Shown here: positions 1-7,246 of the stretch, one piece after another
How positions within the stretch are numbered: the first letter of the stretch is position 1
Layout: each line of letters begins with the position of its first letter
From: a virus
Virus record (IMG/VR): IMGVR_UViG_3300028384_000761
Coordinates: 1-46,353 of that record
Reading direction: 5' to 3' (one strand)
DNA length: 46,353 bases
Translations under genes and position numbers: made by a program
Notes under the pieces: model-generated
What the model was told of the DNA's origin: nothing
What the model saw: only the letters and a program-made list of their open reading frames with translations
The model's database searches: none

Positions 1-1
1 A

Positions 2-127
2 GACACTTTTGAGAACATGGTTCAAGACGCTAACCTGTCTTTATTGCCAAGTGCTATGCGAAACAGTCTTGTGAAAGAACACAACAACGATGCTAATTAT
101 TCACTGTTGCCGAATGGTTGGGTATAG
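2..127 (+). CDS. C-terminal 41 residues of an upstream gene (partial)
   Basis: The reading frame is open from base 2 and stops with TAG at 125-127. The visible tail contains two similar short segments, LSLLPSAM and YSLLPNGW. The stop lies just before and partly within the GGTGAT ribosome-binding site of the terminase gene, so the two genes are probably co-transcribed. By position this could be the small terminase subunit, but nothing in the 41 visible residues identifies it. The 5' part lies outside the window. Confidence 0.55.
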   Translation, partial: DTFENMVQDANLSLLPSAMRNSLVKEHNNDANYSLLPNGWV

Positions 128-137
128 GTGATGCCTC

Positions 138-1574
138 GTGTCAGCAGGTGTTCTTGATCTCGCCAACAAAGTGGATTGGGAGATGGGTCGCCGTTCTTTC
201 AAATACTTCTTTGAGGATGTTTGCGGTAAAGAGGAAGGCTATCAGTTAGCAGACTTTCACGAAGAGTGGTTCAACCTCTCGGAGGACAACAACAAGACCT
301 GCGTGATTGCATCCCGTGACCACGGTAAATCCGTGTTTTATCGTGTTTATCTCCTGTGGAAAATGGCTTACAACCCCGGTTTAGAGGTTCTTTTCTTCTC
401 GCACAGTCAGCATCAGTCCATTGAACACATGGGCAAAATGAACGAATTGATTGAAACCGTTCCTGCACTACAACACCTCAAGCCAAAGCGAGGGTGGGCT
501 AAGCAGAAATTCAAATTCACAAACAAGTCATCCATCTCGGCTATGTCAGTCGGTAAGGCTGTGCGTGGGGCGCACCCTGACATCGTGGTGCTTGACGATA
601 TTCTGTCAAGCGAAGCGGCGACTCAATTGGCTCACATCTCTTCATGGTTTTACACAGCCCTCCTGCCTGTTTTGCACCACTCGGCACAATTGTGCATTGT
701 CGGCACTCCGTTCTCCTACACTGACCTTTACCAAGAATTGAAGGGTTTGAGTGGGTATCAAGTCCGTGAATATCCCGCCATTAGTGAGCAGACGGGCGAC
801 CCACTTTGGCCTGAGCGTTGGAGTCTTGAGGCACTTCAAGGACGAAGAAGTGAAATGACTTCAATTGCGTTCACCCGTGAATACCTGTGTCGTCCAATTG
901 CGAGCGATGCGAGCCTATTCCCCGAAGATATGGTTGAGCCGTGTAAGGACTTGGAATACGCCTTTGAATTTGACCCGTATGCGAAGGCTGACCGTGAGGA
1001 TGTCAATTACTACATTGGTTGGGATCCTGCTATCAGCCCTGACCGTTCCGCTGACTACACCTGCATGGTTGTGATTGCAGTGGACGAGAACCGACACAAG
1101 CGTGTGGTTTGGATGCACCGTGAAAAGGGTATGTCCTTCAACGACCAAATTGACAAAATCATAGAATTGAACACTCGCTACAATCCCGTCATTGTGGAAT
1201 TGGAAACCAACAATTTCGCACAGGCATTTCATCAAGTGCTGAAAGAAATCAGCGACTTACCCATCAAGCCGTTCACCATGAGCCGTATGCGAAAGGAAGC
1301 GGTCATTCACACTCTTCAATTGCACTTTGAGCAACGACATTTGATTCTCCCCTACAAGGAGGATGGTTCAACACGGAGGTTGATGGATATTCTCATCAAC
1401 GAATTGTCCATGTTCACGATGTTGCCCAATGGAAAGATGGAGTCTCTTGGAAAACATGACGATACTGTAATAGCCCTCGCCCTTGCCGTTCAAGCAACGA
1501 AGGAATACAAGGACAGCATTGTTGTGCTTGACGGGTCGGAATGGACGAAGCGATTAGGGTGGGCGGGCGCATGA
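138..1574 (+). CDS. terL: Terminase large subunit (DNA packaging ATPase/nuclease)
   Basis: This is the motor that threads the viral genome into the prohead at the portal and cuts it. The N-terminal ATPase shows a Walker A-like loop SRDHGKS at residues 59-65, a VRGAHPD segment at 142-148 and Walker B VVLDD at 150-154. The C-terminal RNase H-fold nuclease shows IGWDPA with Asp296, the acidic pair around Glu354/Glu356 (IVELETNN) and HDDTVIA at 440-446. The length of 478 residues is normal for the family. The start is GTG at 138, chosen because GGTGAT at 127-132 lies five bases upstream; an ATG at 131 is in another frame. The ATGA at the end couples it to the next gene. Confidence 0.93.
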   Translation: MSAGVLDLANKVDWEMGRRSFKYFFEDVCGKEEGYQLADFHEEWFNLSEDNNKTCVIASRDHGKSVFYRVYLLWKMAYNPGLEVLFFSHSQHQSIEHMGKMNELIETVPALQHLKPKRGWAKQKFKFTNKSSISAMSVGKAVRGAHPDIVVLDDILSSEAATQLAHISSWFYTALLPVLHHSAQLCIVGTPFSYTDLYQELKGLSGYQVREYPAISEQTGDPLWPERWSLEALQGRRSEMTSIAFTREYLCRPIASDASLFPEDMVEPCKDLEYAFEFDPYAKADREDVNYYIGWDPAISPDRSADYTCMVVIAVDENRHKRVVWMHREKGMSFNDQIDKIIELNTRYNPVIVELETNNFAQAFHQVLKEISDLPIKPFTMSRMRKEAVIHTLQLHFEQRHLILPYKEDGSTRRLMDILINELSMFTMLPNGKMESLGKHDDTVIALALAVQATKEYKDSIVVLDGSEWTKRLGWAGA

Positions 1575-2815
1575 AAATTGAATGGAATCCTCTAATCACC
1601 GATATGGGTGATGTTATCGTCAAATTGATGCCCGAACAGAACATGGCTTCGCAAAAAGTGGCTGAAAAAACCAAAGAATTGGAAGAAGCCAAGCGTGAAG
1701 AAGCAAACGCCAAACAAGAATCTCAACAGGAATCAATGCCCGCTGTTGCTACCGCAGGTTCACAAATTCAAGGCTTCTCAGGGAACGAAAATGCAGGGAT
1801 GCCTACCGAACAACCCGGCACTACCGCTACACCAAGAGTGGGTGTCAGCAAATCCTACTTCATGGATAATTTCGGCACGAGTGGCGATCAGATAATCAAA
1901 ATCATGCTTGAAAATGGAGAGGATGTTCTTATCCCACGCCTCATCAATTTGCTCAAGCAGGAACAGGATGCTTTGCTTAAGGAATTTTCATGGTGGCTTG
2001 ACAGTGATTGGGAACATATCAATGTCCGTGATAACGACTTCAATATGCTCGCTACTCATGGGGATAGGTTAGAATTCCTATTCCGTAAGGCTGTTGTTTC
2101 ATCACGAAAGGCTGACGAAGCAACCCGTGATGTGATTTGGAAGGAATGGTCGGATAGGCTAAATGCTGAAAGCCGATTGAGCCGAAGGGAATTCAACATT
2201 TTGGAAAAGGCATCACAAAACATTGACGAATACGGCAACATGACGGCGCAAATGCTCGCACCACATAACACAGGTTCGTCAGGCGAAATCGCCATGCTCA
2301 TCAAATCACACGGCTTCTTGTTTGACATTGAAGTGATGGGGAGTGGAAGGAATGGTGGATCGAAAGGTTTGCTATACGGCAAACAAGCACCACCTATTAT
2401 GTTGAAAGGTGCTGATGCTTTCATCGCTAACCTATGGGATTTGGATGGACGCATGGAGATTTCACCATCAGGTGTTCCTCGCTTGATTTTGCCGTTCAAG
2501 AGCAAAAGGGGCAGTGAGTTTGCCGTTGTATTAAAGGAGAGTCTTGATGTGGAGAACATTATGTGGGAGGGTCGTCAATTCGTGATTGAGGGCGACTATT
2601 CCGTTCAAAAGACCGTTCAACAGGCTTACCCATTCTTGGAGGACAATAAGCAGAATGCGGCTGTTTTGCTCAAATCGTATCAAGGTGATGAGGACGCTAT
2701 GCGCCTCTTGACCTACACATACGCATCAAAGAAAGAGCAGGTTGAATTGCTCAAATCGTGGAATATGTCGCAGGACACCCTAAAGCAAAAATTTGAGGTG
2801 ATTGCCGATGAGTGA
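1571..2815 (+). CDS. Unknown protein between terminase and portal
   Basis: The 414-residue product is not one I recognise. The start is ATG 1571, which overlaps the terminase stop as ATGA; an in-frame upstream ATG at 1541 would overlap by 34 bases and is less likely. Residues about 25-55 are rich in Lys, Glu, Ala and Gln (KVAEKTKELEEAKREE) and look like a short charged coiled coil. A low-complexity Gln/Pro/Thr linker follows, and then a globular, Trp-containing domain from about residue 100 to the end. The last bases overlap the portal start by eight. The location suggests a packaging- or portal-associated virion component, but that is inference from position only. Confidence 0.75.
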   Translation: MKIEWNPLITDMGDVIVKLMPEQNMASQKVAEKTKELEEAKREEANAKQESQQESMPAVATAGSQIQGFSGNENAGMPTEQPGTTATPRVGVSKSYFMDNFGTSGDQIIKIMLENGEDVLIPRLINLLKQEQDALLKEFSWWLDSDWEHINVRDNDFNMLATHGDRLEFLFRKAVVSSRKADEATRDVIWKEWSDRLNAESRLSRREFNILEKASQNIDEYGNMTAQMLAPHNTGSSGEIAMLIKSHGFLFDIEVMGSGRNGGSKGLLYGKQAPPIMLKGADAFIANLWDLDGRMEISPSGVPRLILPFKSKRGSEFAVVLKESLDVENIMWEGRQFVIEGDYSVQKTVQQAYPFLEDNKQNAAVLLKSYQGDEDAMRLLTYTYASKKEQVELLKSWNMSQDTLKQKFEVIADE

Positions 2816-4589
2816 GAAGAAACGCATTGACCGTTTGTTCTCCGCACTCGGTTTGGACATGGAACGCCATGAAACACCCACGCCACAGATGCCTTTGTTC
2901 ACATCAGGTGTTCAAGAGCCACCATTATTGCAGGGAATTACTATCCCCGCACTATACGCCGCTTCATACGAGTGCTTGGTGTTGCGTTCAATTCTCAACC
3001 ACTTGGCTACTGAAACATTCCGTAAGGGGTGGACTTGGAAACCCAAATTTGTGAAGAAGTGCCGAGAGTGCGATGAAACCTACCAAAAGGATTTGGAGTC
3101 CTGCCGCAAATGTGGTGGTGAAGTTAGGGATGCCGACAAGGGGCAATTGGATTATGCCAATGCCCTACTCCAAGAGGACAACCGAATGACACAATCATTC
3201 CTTGAAGTCCTTCGTGAATGTGAGATGGATTTGAACATCGTGGACGATGCTTACATCATCCTCACAAAGGAATACTTCGTTGACCCAAATACAGGTAAGC
3301 CACAATTTTACCGTATCAAAGAAATCACTCGTGCCGATCCTATCTTCATGCGTATTGTTGCTGACAAGCGTGGCGTGCGTGGGGGTAAGCAATACACGAG
3401 CCTATTGGATAGGTCATTCCGCACAAGCGACAAGGATGAGAAGTGTCCAAAGACGGGACTCCCCGTTGTTCCTGTCCACTACATCAACCTCGCAGGTGTG
3501 GGTGCAGGGCAGGTCTATACGGAAGGCGAAGTTATCCATTTGAGCAAATGGTCGCCGTCAAAATTGTATGGACGCTCGCCTGTTGCTACACTATGGCGAC
3601 AGGTGAACACGCTGATTGCTATGGATAATTATGTCTATTCGGCTTATCAAAAGAGGCGTATGCCAAGAGGTGTCATGGTTATCAAATCGTCCAACCTTGA
3701 AACGGTTGAGCGCACTGCACGCAACATTCAGGAACACCTTGAACGAGATCCGCAATATATCCCTACGATTGGCGTTGAAACGGAGACAGGGCGGGGTGGT
3801 TTGGAATATGTGCGTATGATGGACACCCTTGAGGAATTACAATACATCCCAATCAAAGACGACATTCGCCAAAGGATTTCATCGTTTTACGGCGTGTCAA
3901 ATGTGTTTATGAACGATGTGTCGGGCGGTGGCTTGAACAACGAGGGTATGCAAATTGTCGTCACCAATCGTGCATTGGCGGCGAGTCAAATGCTGTATAA
4001 CAACCGTCTGTTCCCGCTGTTGCTTGACGCACTACAAATTACCGAGTGGGACATTCTGTTGAATCCACACGAGGAAGAGGACGAAATCATGGCTATGCGA
4101 AGGGACGAAATGGCTATTCGCAACATGATGCAAATGAAACAGGCGGGCTATGATGCTCAATTGCGTGATGATGATGGCTTCCTGCACTTTGATTACAAGG
4201 AAGCACCACCACCGCCACCACAGGCAGGACCGCCACCTGAAGGCGCACCACCTCAAGGTGGGGGCATGATGAAGTCCCATTCCATACCACCAACGATGGA
4301 TGAATTGATGAAGCGTAAGGTTGAGGATGACATTCACGGTTCTCGCCCTATCCCATCGGCTATGACCACTACACATGGAACAGACCTGCGACCATTGAGG
4401 ACAAGGGGCAAATCCCAATTGAATTTACACTCACGAAGAAGCGGAGGCAAAAGTCCTGACCGTGTTAATCGCTTTAGCGGAGAGCATCACATGAGCCAAA
4501 CGGTTCAAGATCGCCGTAGCGAAAAGGGTCAAGGCGAGTCAAATGTGGACGAGAAGTTAAAAAACCTTGATAGGAGGTTTGGATTATGA
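2808..4589 (+). CDS. Portal protein with an inserted zinc ribbon
   Basis: This is the dodecameric portal at the capsid vertex through which DNA is packaged and ejected. The start is ATG 2808: GGTGAT at 2797-2802 is ideally spaced, whereas the in-frame TTG at 2802 overlaps that site. The 593-residue length, the position after terminase and segments such as LSKWSPSKLYGRSP, QKRRMPRGVMVI and ISSFYGVSNVFMND are typical of HK97/SPP1-like portals. Unusually, residues 85-102 form CxxC-x10-CxxC (C85, C88, C99, C102), a zinc ribbon inserted near the N-terminus. The C-terminal 130 residues are Pro/Gly-rich, then Arg-rich, and probably flexible. It is translationally coupled to both neighbours. Confidence 0.9.
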   Translation: MSEKKRIDRLFSALGLDMERHETPTPQMPLFTSGVQEPPLLQGITIPALYAASYECLVLRSILNHLATETFRKGWTWKPKFVKKCRECDETYQKDLESCRKCGGEVRDADKGQLDYANALLQEDNRMTQSFLEVLRECEMDLNIVDDAYIILTKEYFVDPNTGKPQFYRIKEITRADPIFMRIVADKRGVRGGKQYTSLLDRSFRTSDKDEKCPKTGLPVVPVHYINLAGVGAGQVYTEGEVIHLSKWSPSKLYGRSPVATLWRQVNTLIAMDNYVYSAYQKRRMPRGVMVIKSSNLETVERTARNIQEHLERDPQYIPTIGVETETGRGGLEYVRMMDTLEELQYIPIKDDIRQRISSFYGVSNVFMNDVSGGGLNNEGMQIVVTNRALAASQMLYNNRLFPLLLDALQITEWDILLNPHEEEDEIMAMRRDEMAIRNMMQMKQAGYDAQLRDDDGFLHFDYKEAPPPPPQAGPPPEGAPPQGGGMMKSHSIPPTMDELMKRKVEDDIHGSRPIPSAMTTTHGTDLRPLRTRGKSQLNLHSRRSGGKSPDRVNRFSGEHHMSQTVQDRRSEKGQGESNVDEKLKNLDRRFGL

Positions 4590-4639
4590 AAACATTCATG
4601 TGCATGAAATACATGGGAGGGGTTGATTCAGATGCCTGA
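4586..4639 (+). CDS. Possible 17-codon peptide overlapping portal stop and next start
   Basis: An ATG at 4586 overlaps the portal TGA as ATGA and lies seven bases after a good GGAGGT (4573-4578). The frame reads MKTFMCMKYMGGVDSDA and stops at 4637-4639, after the ATG of the next gene at 4632. It could be a real micropeptide or a device that carries ribosomes from the portal gene to the next start. There is no sequence evidence of function beyond the start context. Confidence 0.25.
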   Translation: MKTFMCMKYMGGVDSDA

Positions 4640-5186
4640 CCTATCACCGAATTGTAATACCTGTGGTGCAAATCCACACGAAGAATGCCGATTGAAAGGT
4701 TGTGATACCCCTGCAATCAATTGTCTTTTCAATGCCTCCGCCCACGACTCCCGTAGGGATGACGCTATGGAGAGGTCGCCCGTTGAAATGATTGACGAAA
4801 TGTCAAGAAAAGGCGACGGGGGTTTCCTTGATTTCGGTATGCTTGAAAAAATGGATCCAATGGCTCGGCGTGCTTTGGCGAGCATGGAAGCCATGCAACA
4901 GGCAATCGCACACAACAATACCGATGATGTTGCTAAGCACATTGGAGAAGCCAAGAACGCATTGGCTATGCTTGAGCGTGATTTGGATTTGCACAAGTCC
5001 ATGGCTCATACGGCAACCATCGCTAAGAGTGATGAAAGCGATGTTCTCGGTCATGGACAAGTGCTTGGGAATGTTGCACAACATCGCAACACCGTGAGCG
5101 ACTATGACGGCACTGAGGGTGCAACCGTTCTCGGCGTTTCACGCTACGGGCGTTCAACGACCTTTTGGCGACCACAACAGGACTGA
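4632..5186 (+). CDS. Small head-module protein with N-terminal Cys cluster
   Basis: The 184-residue product is not recognised. The N-terminus carries five cysteines and a histidine (C8, C11, H16, C19, C24, C31), with a CxxC pair, which suggests a small metal-binding knuckle. The middle is helical and Met/Ala-rich. The C-terminus ends in a basic aromatic stretch. Start ATG 4632 is preferred to an in-frame TTG at 4623 because GGTTGAT at 4621-4627 sits just upstream. It lies directly after the portal, so it is probably a virion or capsid-assembly component. Confidence 0.7.
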   Translation: MPDLSPNCNTCGANPHEECRLKGCDTPAINCLFNASAHDSRRDDAMERSPVEMIDEMSRKGDGGFLDFGMLEKMDPMARRALASMEAMQQAIAHNNTDDVAKHIGEAKNALAMLERDLDLHKSMAHTATIAKSDESDVLGHGQVLGNVAQHRNTVSDYDGTEGATVLGVSRYGRSTTFWRPQQD

Positions 5187-5191
5187 TTCAA

Positions 5192-5758
5192 ATGTATCGT
5201 GCTTCACCATCAATTGCTGACCGTATGAAAGTGGTCGCTTTGCGTGAGAGCATGATGTTGCGAAAGCAAGATCCAACAGGACAGTCGGCTCAAATGCCCG
5301 CACAGGTTTCACCACCCGCACCCGCACCTACGCCCCCTGAGTCTATGGGCGCACCCACTCCAAAGGAGATGGACGCACTAACCCAATCGGGTAAGGTCTA
5401 TGGGACGAGCAAAGAGGCGTTGTCGGACTTTGAACAACGCCTTACCGATCTCGCTACCGACATTACGGCACACATTGGGACTATTGGACAAAGCCGATAC
5501 TCCGAAAACCTTGACGGCGATACCGTTCTTGGACACGCTAACTCAATGATGGCTTTGCGAAGTCGTGTTGAGGATATTCGCAATATGTGCGAAGTCATTC
5601 GTTTGAAGGACTCCGCTATGGTTCAGCACACACCGGGGGCTGAGATGGGCGGAGGAATGCCCGACATTTCTTCGCTGATGAATATGCCCGCACCCGGTCC
5701 TGCGGGAATGCCACCGGGCGGTATGCCTATGCCCGGACCAATGATGGGAGGTATGTGA
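5192..5758 (+). CDS. Head-module protein with Pro/Gly/Met-rich tail
   Basis: The 188-residue product is unknown. Start ATG 5192 lies six bases after the preceding stop; a TTG start at 5165 is possible but would overlap the upstream gene. A Pro-rich linker (about residues 38-60) precedes a helical, charged middle domain of about 90 residues. The C-terminus is a low-complexity Pro/Gly/Met repeat built from units such as MPPGGMPMPGP. Similar Pro/Gly-rich tails occur in the neighbouring portal. The role is probably structural, by location. Confidence 0.7.
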   Translation: MYRASPSIADRMKVVALRESMMLRKQDPTGQSAQMPAQVSPPAPAPTPPESMGAPTPKEMDALTQSGKVYGTSKEALSDFEQRLTDLATDITAHIGTIGQSRYSENLDGDTVLGHANSMMALRSRVEDIRNMCEVIRLKDSAMVQHTPGAEMGGGMPDISSLMNMPAPGPAGMPPGGMPMPGPMMGGM

Positions 5759-5759
5759 T

Positions 5760-5999
5760 ATGACACGAGCGATGGAAATAGGTTTTGCCGTATTGAAGAA
5801 TTATCCTGACGGCATGGACTCTTCAACACACATGGTTGATCAAGTCGCTGATGAATTCCTTAGCACCGCCATCGCATTCCTTGAGCAAGGTCAAGAGGAC
5901 TACATTGAAAGGATTTTTCCGGGCATACCTGAAATGATGATTCAAGCAGGTCGTCAGCAAGCCCTTAGCCGACTGATGGATTGTATCGGAGGGCGATAA
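5760..5999 (+). CDS. Small helical head-module protein, unknown
   Basis: This is a 79-residue predicted all-helical protein (MTRAMEIGFAVLKNYPDGMD at the start) with no cysteine cluster except Cys75. The ATG at 5760 follows GGAGGTATGTGAT. It is spaced one base after the previous stop and one base before the next start, inside a run of small co-translated genes between portal and protease. The function cannot be assigned. Confidence 0.65.
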   Translation: MTRAMEIGFAVLKNYPDGMDSSTHMVDQVADEFLSTAIAFLEQGQEDYIERIFPGIPEMMIQAGRQQALSRLMDCIGGR

Positions 6000-6000
6000 A

Positions 6001-6372
6001 ATGAGCGATGACTTAAGTGTGGGTGAAGCAACCGCTGACCTACTCAAAGAATTGGTCGCTGAGGTCAAGAGCCTTCGTGCCGAGATTACTTCCCTCAAGA
6101 GCGAGAACGCTATGCTCACTAAAGCCATGGACGACCCCGCTACCATGATGAAGAAGGCAGGTTGGCTACGGGCTGTGACCCCAATGGCTGATGAGGTCTT
6201 TGACCCTCTTAACCGTGATGTCGGTGATAGCGGCTCTTTTACCTCCGCATTTAATTCAGGAGATGGCTCTATGATTGCTAAGCGCAGTCAAGACGAAGAA
6301 TTGAGGATGTGGCAATCAATGGAAGCATCTATGCCTCCGAAAATTAGCCCTTCAAGCAAAACATACAGGTGA
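6001..6372 (+). CDS. Small coiled-coil head-module protein
   Basis: This is a 123-residue product. Residues about 8-45 form a heptad-like helix with regularly spaced Leu (LLKELVAEVKSLRAEITSLK), so a parallel coiled coil is likely. The remainder is Met/Asp/Ser-rich and probably flexible. It is preceded by GGAGGGCGATAAA, a good ribosome-binding site. Its position between portal and protease and its coiled coil would fit a scaffold-like or internal head protein, but this is inference. Confidence 0.65.
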   Translation: MSDDLSVGEATADLLKELVAEVKSLRAEITSLKSENAMLTKAMDDPATMMKKAGWLRAVTPMADEVFDPLNRDVGDSGSFTSAFNSGDGSMIAKRSQDEELRMWQSMEASMPPKISPSSKTYR

Positions 6373-6376
6373 TACT

Positions 6377-7237
6377 ATGCAACCACGATGGCACGAACCC
6401 GCAAAGACCCCACAAGGAGAATTGCTCGCTTTGGTGAAGCAAATGGAAAAGGAATTGGAGAACCCCAAATTGGCTGACCGTGACAATGACGGCAAATTGT
6501 CAGGTTGGGAGAAGGCTGTCGGTAAGAAGATCGAAGCCTCCAAGAAAGGCAAACAGACCGGGGACTACAAGTCTGATCGTGGCGATAAGAAAATCCCATT
6601 CAAAGAAGTCAAGAAAGCAGGTATGTGCAAAGGTGCTATGTGTAAAATGGGTTGTAAAGAGGACGGCTGTGGCTCAGGTTTGAGCAAAGGCGATGCCCCT
6701 GTTTCATCATCAACCGCAGGAACAAGCAAACCTCGCCACTCCATTAAACCACATCCCGATGAAGAACACAACGAGAAAGTCTTTGCTGATATTATGGGCG
6801 ATGGCGATAGGGACAAGGCACAGCGCAATTATGACAAGAAGGTGAACAAAGCCGACTTGACTGCTCAAATCATTATGAAATATCAGCAGGAAAAGAGCAA
6901 TCTCAACATTTCACCACAATTCATTGACTATTCAGGTGGAACGCCTGTTGAAGCAAAACCGTATCAAACAAACGGCACTATTCCGTTTTACACTGAAAAA
7001 GCACCTGCGAGCAATCCAATCAGCGAAAAAGCAAAATTGTTCGCAGTCGCCAAGACGGGATATGATGTGGATGGTAGCACCATGCACATGAACATCGTTG
7101 ATGGTGGTGATACGGGTGGTCCTTACAACCTTGCACCAATTGAGGACTCAATGGCTACCCTACACAAAATGGGCGGTGACTCAGGGTTGCTCAATGAAAT
7201 CGCATTCCTCATTGAGAAGATCGGTAATCACCAATGA
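6377..7237 (+). CDS. Head-module protein with EF-hand-like loop and Cys cluster
   Basis: This 286-residue protein begins with a helix of about 25 residues followed by DRDNDGKLSGWE at 34-45, a textbook 12-residue EF-hand/dockerin-type calcium loop (Asp at 1, 3 and 5, Gly at 6, Glu at 12). A Lys-rich linker leads to four cysteines at 83, 88, 92 and 97, a possible metal-binding knuckle. The rest is mixed, with a Gly/Asp-rich C-terminus. The ATG at 6377 follows GGTGATACT. Calcium binding is supported by the motif only, and the partner is unknown. It immediately precedes the large ligase-like protein and is probably expressed with it. Confidence 0.7.
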   Translation: MQPRWHEPAKTPQGELLALVKQMEKELENPKLADRDNDGKLSGWEKAVGKKIEASKKGKQTGDYKSDRGDKKIPFKEVKKAGMCKGAMCKMGCKEDGCGSGLSKGDAPVSSSTAGTSKPRHSIKPHPDEEHNEKVFADIMGDGDRDKAQRNYDKKVNKADLTAQIIMKYQQEKSNLNISPQFIDYSGGTPVEAKPYQTNGTIPFYTEKAPASNPISEKAKLFAVAKTGYDVDGSTMHMNIVDGGDTGGPYNLAPIEDSMATLHKMGGDSGLLNEIAFLIEKIGNHQ

Positions 7238-7246
7238 GGTGATACC

